64,000 nucleotides of DNA from Chryseobacterium elymi (GTDB lineage Bacteria > Bacteroidota > Bacteroidia > Flavobacteriales > Weeksellaceae): assembly GCF_003385495.1 (NCBI RefSeq), contig NZ_QNUH01000015.1, positions 1 to 64,000 on the forward strand, given 5' to 3'. This document shows, one piece after another, positions 58,022 to 64,000 of this stretch. Both the position numbers and the translations under genes were made by a program. Under the pieces are notes generated by a model, which was not told the DNA's origin, did not search any database, and saw only the letters and a program-made list of their open reading frames with translations. Positions within the stretch are counted from its first letter, which is position 1. Each line of letters opens with the position of its first letter.

Positions 58022-59996
58022 ATACGATAACAAACGTAAAAAAACGTTAAGGTGGGGCTACCTCTTCGCTGTAGGAGTTCTGTGCGTATTTGTGATGTTT
58101 CTTGCAAGGATTGTAATCCTGCAAAACACGAATGTTCAGGAAATTAAAGACGATTACATTAATAAAAACTACCGCGAAGCTACCCTCAAGGCTGCCCGCG
58201 GAAATCTCTACGCTTCAGACGGGTCTATTCTGGCTACTACCGTAATGCGCTATGATATCTATCTTGATTTTAAAACAATGAAGGATACCATCTACAGCAA
58301 CAATATTGGCGCTTTGACAGATTCTTTGAGCAAAATGTTCGGAAAGCCAAGAGGAGAATTCCGAAAGAAATTTGACGAACAGAAAAAGAAGAAAAACCAA
58401 TACTACACTTTGGTTAAAGGCCTCGACTTTGATGAGTACGACAGAATCAGAAACTTTCCGATCTTTAAAAAAGGAAAAAACAAAGGCGGTTTTATTGTCG
58501 ACAGAAATTATAAAAGAGAACTGGCTACATCAGAGATTGGAGCAGGAACCATTGGTATAGATAACGGCGAAGTGAAAGCCGGTCTTGAAGGTGCTTTTTC
58601 AAAATACCTTACAGGAACCGACGGAAAAAGATTAGAGCAAAGAATCAACTCTTCACAATGGAAGCCCATCGATTACTGGAAAGTAAAAGAACCTGTAGAC
58701 GGAGAAGATGTATACACCACCTTAGATCTTAGAATTCAGGACATTGCCCATTCCGCTTTGGAAAAACAGTTGATCACTTATGAAGCCAAACACGGAACAG
58801 TGATCGTCATGGAAACAGAAACCGGAAAAGTACGGGCTCTTGTCAACCTGAGAAGAATGGACTCGGGAGAATATGAAGATTCTTATAACTATGCTTTAAA
58901 AGACAATATCGAACCGGGATCAACCTTTAAAACCATTTCACTTTTAGCAGCAATGGACGATGGCTTTATTGATGAAAATACAACTGTGAATGTAGGCGGT
59001 GGGGTCTGGACTTATGCCAAACAGAGAATTTCAGACGGCCACGGCGGGGGAACTTACGATATAAGTGATGTTTTAGCCAAATCAAGTAACGTGGGAACGG
59101 CAAAGCTGATTACAAAATATTATGCAGAAAAGCCACAGATCTTCCTTGATCATCTCAGAAGATGGAAATTATTCGACAAGATGGATATTGAGCTTCCGGG
59201 AATCACAAAACCGAAAATTCTAACCCCACAGCACAAAAGATGGAATGCGGCAACGCTGGCTTCTATTTCTTACGGATATTCATCAAATATCAACCTGTTA
59301 CAGCTAACAACCTTTTATAATGGGGTTGCTAATGGCGGTAAAATGCTTAAACCTCTGTTCATAGACAAGATCATGAAAGAAGGAAAAGTAGTGTACACTG
59401 CAAAGCCCGAAGTAATGGTCAACAAAATGGCATCAGAAAAAGCGATTAAAATGATGACCAGCGCACTGACGAAAGCCGTAGAAAAAGGAACGGGACGAAG
59501 CATCTTCACTCCCAACCTGAAAATGGCAGGAAAAACAGGTACCGCAAGATTTGAATACTGGTTACCGGGCCCGATGAAGTACAGAGCTTCTTTCGCAGGA
59601 TTTTATCCGGCTGATAATCCCAAATATACCTGCTATGTGATGATCAGTGAGCCCAATACAGCAAAAGGGTTTTATGGTGGAGCTGTTTCAGCACCGGTAT
59701 TTAAGGAAATTGCAGGAAAAACTTTCCTGAAAACACCGCAGAATATTGAAAAAGAAATGCTGGTAGACAGAAAGGTAGACCTTAATAAAATGGTTGAGCC
59801 TAATGTAAAAATAGCCGTAAACAACAAACAAATGCCAAGCGTAGTTGGACTGATAGGTAAAAACATTATCCCTCAATTGGAAAATTTAGGATATAGAGTT
59901 GATTATAAAGGAGTTGGACGGATCAAAGAACAGTTCCCGCTGGAGGGCACCATAATCAGCAAAAACCAGAGAATTTATTTGTCTCTGCAGAATTAA
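58005..59996 (+). CDS. ftsI: division-specific penicillin-binding protein (FtsI/PBP3) with PASTA domain
   Basis: A 663-residue transpeptidase with an N-terminal membrane anchor (GYLFAVGVLCVFVMFLARIVIL). Active-site motifs are SxxK in EPGSTFKTISLL, SxN in AKSSNVGTAKL and KTG in MAGKTGTARFEYW. The C-terminal ~60 residues (MPSVVGLIGKNIIPQLENLGYRVDYKG...GTIISKNQRIYLSL) are a single PASTA domain, usual in Bacteroidota FtsI and absent from the Escherichia coli protein. It cross-links septal peptidoglycan. The gene overlaps ftsL. Confidence 0.93.
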   Translation: MQKQNEYDNKRKKTLRWGYLFAVGVLCVFVMFLARIVILQNTNVQEIKDDYINKNYREATLKAARGNLYASDGSILATTVMRYDIYLDFKTMKDTIYSNNIGALTDSLSKMFGKPRGEFRKKFDEQKKKKNQYYTLVKGLDFDEYDRIRNFPIFKKGKNKGGFIVDRNYKRELATSEIGAGTIGIDNGEVKAGLEGAFSKYLTGTDGKRLEQRINSSQWKPIDYWKVKEPVDGEDVYTTLDLRIQDIAHSALEKQLITYEAKHGTVIVMETETGKVRALVNLRRMDSGEYEDSYNYALKDNIEPGSTFKTISLLAAMDDGFIDENTTVNVGGGVWTYAKQRISDGHGGGTYDISDVLAKSSNVGTAKLITKYYAEKPQIFLDHLRRWKLFDKMDIELPGITKPKILTPQHKRWNAATLASISYGYSSNINLLQLTTFYNGVANGGKMLKPLFIDKIMKEGKVVYTAKPEVMVNKMASEKAIKMMTSALTKAVEKGTGRSIFTPNLKMAGKTGTARFEYWLPGPMKYRASFAGFYPADNPKYTCYVMISEPNTAKGFYGGAVSAPVFKEIAGKTFLKTPQNIEKEMLVDRKVDLNKMVEPNVKIAVNNKQMPSVVGLIGKNIIPQLENLGYRVDYKGVGRIKEQFPLEGTIISKNQRIYLSLQN

Positions 59997-60061
59997 AATA
60001 ACAGAAACAAGTCCAAAAAGACGATTAATAAAGGATAGGAAAAATTCCTGTCATATATAAA

Positions 60062-61522
60062 ATGATAATAACAGAATTATTAAAAAGAATCCCAGTTTTA
60101 GAAATTCACGGCGAAGATACCCGTGAGGTTTCCGAATTGGTTTTCGACAGCAGAAAGGTTACGGAAGGCTCACTCTATGTAGCAGTGAGAGGAACCGTTG
60201 CAGACGGACACTCCTACATTGCATCATCTGTTGAAAAAGGTGCAAAAGCTATTGTATGTGAAGAGTTTCCAGCAATTATGGATGAAAGTGTCACCTACAT
60301 CAAGGTGAAAGATTCATCTAAAGCATTGGGACATTTGGCATCCAATTTTTATGGAAATCCGTCACAAAAGCTTAAACTGATCGGAGTTACCGGAACCAAC
60401 GGAAAAACATCTGTATCTACCCTTCTTTTTGATGTATTCAAAAACCTGGGGTACGATTCTGCACTGCTTTCTACAGTGGAAATCAGAATCGGTGATAAAG
60501 TAATTCCTGCAACACATACCACTCCGGATGTCATTACCATCAATAAAATTTTAGCCCAGGCTGTTGAAGAAGGTTGCGAATTTGCTTTCATGGAGGTAAG
60601 TTCTCACGGAATTGCCCAAAACAGAATTGAAGGCCTGCATTTTAAAGTGGCAGGTTTCACCAACCTTACCCACGACCATTTAGATTATCATAAAACGTTC
60701 GACGAATATCTTAAAACAAAAAAAAGATTTTTTGATGGACTTGAAGATACTGCTGTTGTCATCACCAATGTAGATGACAAAAACGGCATGGTGATGCTTC
60801 AGAACACCAAAGCAAACAAAAAGTCCTATGCCTTGAAAACCTTAGCCGATTACCACGGAAAATCTTTAGAAATTGATTTCAACGGCATGCTGCTGAACTT
60901 CAACGGAAAAGAATTTTGGACCACACTGACAGGAAGGTTTAATATTTATAATCTACTGCTGGTTTTCGGAATTGCTTCCGAGCTTGGTTTCGAGCAGAAT
61001 GAAATTTTACAGGCGATCAGCAAGCTGAAAAGAGTTTCCGGAAGATTTGAAACATTCAAATCAGATGGAGGTATTTTCTTCATCGTGGATTATGCACATA
61101 CTCCGGATGCTTTAGAAAACATTCTGGACAGCATCAATGATATCAGAACGAAAAACGAAAGACTGATCACCGTTTTCGGATGCGGGGGCGACAGAGATCA
61201 CTCCAAAAGACCTGAAATGGGAAATATTGCCACCAGAAAATCAACGCTGGCAATCATCACTTCAGATAATCCCAGAACCGAAGATCCCGCCCAGATCATC
61301 AAAGAAATTGAAGCAGGCGTTGAACCTCAGAACTTCAGCAAATATACTTCAATTCCGGATAGAAAAGAGGCTATAAAAATGGCAATCAGGTTCGCAGAAC
61401 CAAGAGATATAGTGTTAGTAGCCGGAAAAGGGCATGAAAACTATCAGGACATTAATGGTGTGAAACATCATTTTGACGACAAAGAAACGATCAACGAACT
61501 TTGGAAGTTAATGAGCAAATAA
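60062..61522 (+). CDS. murE: UDP-MurNAc-tripeptide ligase MurE
   Basis: A 486-residue Mur ligase. ATP site GVTGTNGKTSVSTLL, FMEVSSHGIAQNRIEGL, LTHDHLDYHKTFDEYLKTKKRFF, DYAHTPDALENIL and the C-terminal TSDNPRTEDP. The DNPR sequence is the meso-diaminopimelate-specifying motif, so the third residue added is most likely meso-DAP rather than lysine. It lies 65 bp after ftsI in the dcw operon. Confidence 0.97.
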   Translation: MIITELLKRIPVLEIHGEDTREVSELVFDSRKVTEGSLYVAVRGTVADGHSYIASSVEKGAKAIVCEEFPAIMDESVTYIKVKDSSKALGHLASNFYGNPSQKLKLIGVTGTNGKTSVSTLLFDVFKNLGYDSALLSTVEIRIGDKVIPATHTTPDVITINKILAQAVEEGCEFAFMEVSSHGIAQNRIEGLHFKVAGFTNLTHDHLDYHKTFDEYLKTKKRFFDGLEDTAVVITNVDDKNGMVMLQNTKANKKSYALKTLADYHGKSLEIDFNGMLLNFNGKEFWTTLTGRFNIYNLLLVFGIASELGFEQNEILQAISKLKRVSGRFETFKSDGGIFFIVDYAHTPDALENILDSINDIRTKNERLITVFGCGGDRDHSKRPEMGNIATRKSTLAIITSDNPRTEDPAQIIKEIEAGVEPQNFSKYTSIPDRKEAIKMAIRFAEPRDIVLVAGKGHENYQDINGVKHHFDDKETINELWKLMSK

Positions 61523-61542
61523 AACTAGATTAAAAAAAGAAC

Positions 61543-62784
61543 ATGCTATACTATCTATACGAATATCTAACCAGTCAGGGAATCCACATACCGGGATTGG
61601 GAATGCTGAAATACATTTCTTTCCGTGCAGGTATCGCTGTGTTGTTTTCTCTTATCATTGCCCTGGTCTACGGAAAAAGGATCATCAATTATCTGAGATC
61701 AAAACAGATGGGTGAATTGGTGCGTGACCTTGGATTGGACGGACAAAAGCAGAAAGAAGGAACTCCTACCATGGGAGGACTTATTATTATTATCGCAACC
61801 ATCATTCCGGTGCTTCTTTTTACCAGAATTACCAATGTCTATATCGTTCTGCTGCTTGTTTCCATGTTATGGATGGGTGCTATAGGTTTCGTAGATGATT
61901 ATTTAAAGAAAATCAAAAAAAACAAAGACGGTCTGAGCGGAAAATTTAAAATTGTAGGCCAGGTCGGATTAGGGCTAATTGTCGGAATTACAATGTATTT
62001 CCACCCGGATATTACCGTTAAAAGAAAGTATGCGGATGCAAAAGTGGTGAACAGGAATAATGTAGAACAGAACTTTATGCCTACAGAAAAGATCACCGTT
62101 TCCACCGTTCCGTTTGCAAAAAACAACGAGTTCGATTACAGTGGAATTCTGTTCTGGATGAATGATAAAGATGCCCATGAGTGGGCATGGATTGTCTTTA
62201 TCCCAATTGTTATTTTCATTGTAACTGCCGTATCAAACGGAGCTAATATTACAGACGGAATAGACGGGCTTGCAGCAGGAACCAGTGCCATCATACTGCT
62301 TACCCTCGCACTGTTCGCCTACCTTTCCGGGAACATCATTTTTGCAGATTACCTCAATATCATGTTCCTCCCTAATATGGGCGAAACCACCATTTTTGCA
62401 GTAGCTATGGTAGGTGCCGTGATTGGTTTCTTCTGGTACAATACCTACCCTGCCCAGGTTTTTATGGGCGATACAGGAAGTTTAATGCTCGGCGGAGTGA
62501 TTGCTGTTTTAGCCATCATTTTAAGAAAAGAACTCCTGATTCCGGTTTTATGCGGGATCTTCCTGATTGAGAACGTGTCTGTCATGCTGCAGGTTGTTGT
62601 TTTCAAATACAGAAAAAGAAAATATGGGCTGGAATATGCCCAGAATAACAGATTTTTTAGAATGTCACCATTACATCACCATTATCAGAAAGGTGGTTTC
62701 CATGAGAGTAAGATCGTAAACAGAATGATCATCATCGGTGTAATGCTGGCTATTGTATGTCTGATCACATTAAAAATGAGATAA
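61543..62784 (+). CDS. mraY: phospho-MurNAc-pentapeptide transferase MraY
   Basis: A 413-residue polytopic enzyme that makes lipid [35 protein letters not shown] (catalytic Asp pair), [16 protein letters not shown] and [12 protein letters not shown] and [10 protein letters not shown] are the MraY motifs. It is about 50 residues longer than the Escherichia coli enzyme (360) because of an extra extracytoplasmic segment around residues 145-215 ([17 protein letters not shown]...), a common feature in Bacteroidota. It lies 20 bp after murE. Confidence 0.97.
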   Translation: MLYYLYEYLTSQGIHIPGLGMLKYISFRAGIAVLFSLIIALVYGKRIINYLRSKQMGELVRDLGLDGQKQKEGTPTMGGLIIIIATIIPVLLFTRITNVYIVLLLVSMLWMGAIGFVDDYLKKIKKNKDGLSGKFKIVGQVGLGLIVGITMYFHPDITVKRKYADAKVVNRNNVEQNFMPTEKITVSTVPFAKNNEFDYSGILFWMNDKDAHEWAWIVFIPIVIFIVTAVSNGANITDGIDGLAAGTSAIILLTLALFAYLSGNIIFADYLNIMFLPNMGETTIFAVAMVGAVIGFFWYNTYPAQVFMGDTGSLMLGGVIAVLAIILRKELLIPVLCGIFLIENVSVMLQVVVFKYRKRKYGLEYAQNNRFFRMSPLHHHYQKGGFHESKIVNRMIIIGVMLAIVCLITLKMR

Positions 62785-62859
62785 ATTTTATCAAAGTAAG
62801 AGTATTAAAAATAAAACCAAATTACATTAATACTTTTTACATTTTACAAAAAAATAAAT

Positions 62860-64000
62860 ATGAAAATAGTTGTTTTAGGAGGTGGAGAGAGCGGATGCGG
62901 AGCTGCTTATTTAGCGAAAAAACAAGGTCTGGAAGTTTTTCTTTCAGACAAAGGAGCTATTAAGGATAACTACAAGCAGTTTTTAGCCGAAAATGAAATT
63001 GAATTTGAAGAAGGAAACCACAACGAAGAAAGGATTTTAAATGCCGACTGGATTGTAAAAAGCCCGGGAATTCCCAAAAGGGCAGATATCGTTCACAAAA
63101 TTCATGAAAAAGGAATAAGACTTTCCTCTGAAATTGAATTTGCTTCAGAATTTACTGATGCCCAAATCATTGCCATTACAGGAAGCAACGGAAAAACAAC
63201 AACAACTTCCCTGATCTATTACATCCTGAAAAATGACGGACTGAACGTAGGTCTGGGAGGAAACATAGGATACAGCTTTGCAAAGCAGGTTGCCGATGAA
63301 AATCATGAATATTATGTTCTGGAAGTAAGCTCTTTCCAACTGGATGATATTCAGAACTTCAGACCTTATATTTCCCTGCTGCTGAACCTGTCTCAGGACC
63401 ACCTGGATCAGTACAACTACAATTATGAAGAATATGCTTTAGCTAAATTCAGAATTGCGGAAAACCAGGAAAATGACAATTTTTTCATCTACAACAAAGA
63501 TGACGAAATGAGTAAAAATATCCTTGAAAAGCTGGAAATAAAGGCGAAAATGATCCCTTTCTCCACAAAAGAAAAATTGGTTGAAGGTGGTTTTATTAAT
63601 GAGGATGAAATCGTGGTAAAAATGAAGGACGAATTCTCAATGAAAATTGACAAGCTTTCCCTTCTTGGAAACCACAATGTGGCCAATAGCTTAGCCGCGT
63701 CTATTGCCGGTAAAATATTGGAAATCAACAATGAAAGTATTAGAAATTCATTAATGACCTTCCAGGCAGTAGAGCACAGACTTGAATTCGTAACAGAAAC
63801 CAATGGTGTAAAATATATCAACGACAGTAAGGCAACAAATGTAAACGCTACCTACTATGCTTTAGAAAGCATGAAGACTCCAACCGTTTGGATCGTAGGA
63901 GGTTTAGATAAAGGAAACGATTACTCGGAAATTGAGGATCTCGTTAAAAGAAAAGTAAAAGCAATTGTCTGCTTGGGAATAGACAATACGAAGATCATAA
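62860..64000 (+). CDS. murD: UDP-MurNAc-L-alanine:D-glutamate ligase MurD, 5' part
   Basis: ATG at 62860; the frame runs off the right edge after 380 codons (full length is usually ~450). MKIVVLGGGESGCGAAYLAKKQG is the N-terminal UDP-binding domain, GSNGKTTTTSLIYYI the ATP site, VLEVSSFQLDDIQNF and LNLSQDHLDQY the metal/acyl-phosphate region, VEHRLEFV and NDSKATNVNATYYAL the C-terminal ligase motifs. It follows mraY by 75 bp in the normal dcw order. Confidence 0.96.
   Translation, partial: MKIVVLGGGESGCGAAYLAKKQGLEVFLSDKGAIKDNYKQFLAENEIEFEEGNHNEERILNADWIVKSPGIPKRADIVHKIHEKGIRLSSEIEFASEFTDAQIIAITGSNGKTTTTSLIYYILKNDGLNVGLGGNIGYSFAKQVADENHEYYVLEVSSFQLDDIQNFRPYISLLLNLSQDHLDQYNYNYEEYALAKFRIAENQENDNFFIYNKDDEMSKNILEKLEIKAKMIPFSTKEKLVEGGFINEDEIVVKMKDEFSMKIDKLSLLGNHNVANSLAASIAGKILEINNESIRNSLMTFQAVEHRLEFVTETNGVKYINDSKATNVNATYYALESMKTPTVWIVGGLDKGNDYSEIEDLVKRKVKAIVCLGIDNTKII

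Noticed and set aside
1..64000. tRNA, rRNA and CRISPR search
   Set aside because: No cloverleaf, rRNA segment or regularly spaced repeat array was recognised by eye. A covariance-model scan would be needed to exclude small RNAs.

Overview
The window looks like a chromosomal segment of a flavobacterium close to Chryseobacterium (Weeksellaceae, Bacteroidota). The reasons are the AT-rich sequence, Bacteroidota promoters with a TAnnTTTG -7 element in front of many genes, weak or absent Shine-Dalgarno signals, the mraZ-rsmH-ftsL-PBP(PASTA)-murE-mraY-murD order, TonB receptor/PepSY pairs, a tryptophanase and small MKNLKK-type leader peptides. This assignment is inference from gene content; no rRNA or tRNA gene, CRISPR array, insertion sequence or prophage was recognised.

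Layout. 1-2 kb: the end of a DUF5686-type outer-membrane protein, a small cysteine-rich peptide gene, and rpmA/rplU. 2-12 kb: a zinc-protease lipoprotein, an acyltransferase, miaE, a DUF502 membrane protein, tryptophanase, a flavin monooxygenase/PLP-aminotransferase pair and a TonB receptor. 12-24 kb: a PQQ-type sugar dehydrogenase, a BlaI/M56 sensor pair with clear operators, uvrB, membrane proteins, a pabB/pabC-like pair, menD and a 2OG-Fe(II) oxygenase. 24.8-25.9 kb: a cluster of small leader peptides, including one broken copy. 26-36 kb: a radical-SAM protein, small proteins, a very large AsmA-like protein, a DUF2797 protein, a sugar-nucleotide epimerase and secA. 36-43 kb: an iron-uptake block of two TonB receptors alternating with two PepSY reductase-like proteins. 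43-45 kb: a ROK kinase and msrA. 54-64 kb: elaA, engB, an alpha/beta hydrolase and the division/cell-wall (dcw) cluster from mraZ into a truncated murD.

The most unusual stretch is 44.9-53.9 kb, lying between msrA and elaA and bounded by terminators. It holds a single-pass membrane protein of unknown function, a long structured leader with a tiny peptide gene, a TPR histidine kinase with its response regulator, and a five-gene operon. The operon encodes a 149-aa protein, a 567-aa protein with a C-terminal membrane hairpin, a 57-aa protein, a 171-aa helical protein and a 516-aa Ycf46-like AAA+ ATPase. A 56-aa GEKCP protein and a small basic exported protein follow. Three transcription units in this stretch carry the same palindrome (TTACGG-N4-CCGTAA and near variants) exactly 37 bp ahead of the -7 element. 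They are therefore probably one regulon, most simply controlled by the adjacent two-component system. Several operon products end in a similar R-x-I-I type tail. This looks like a self-contained, signal-controlled AAA+ membrane module that I cannot match to a described system.

A second theme is a dispersed family of small MKNLKK... leader peptides (at 0.9 kb and 25 kb). Two of them share a near-identical 21-nt element in their 5' untranslated regions.
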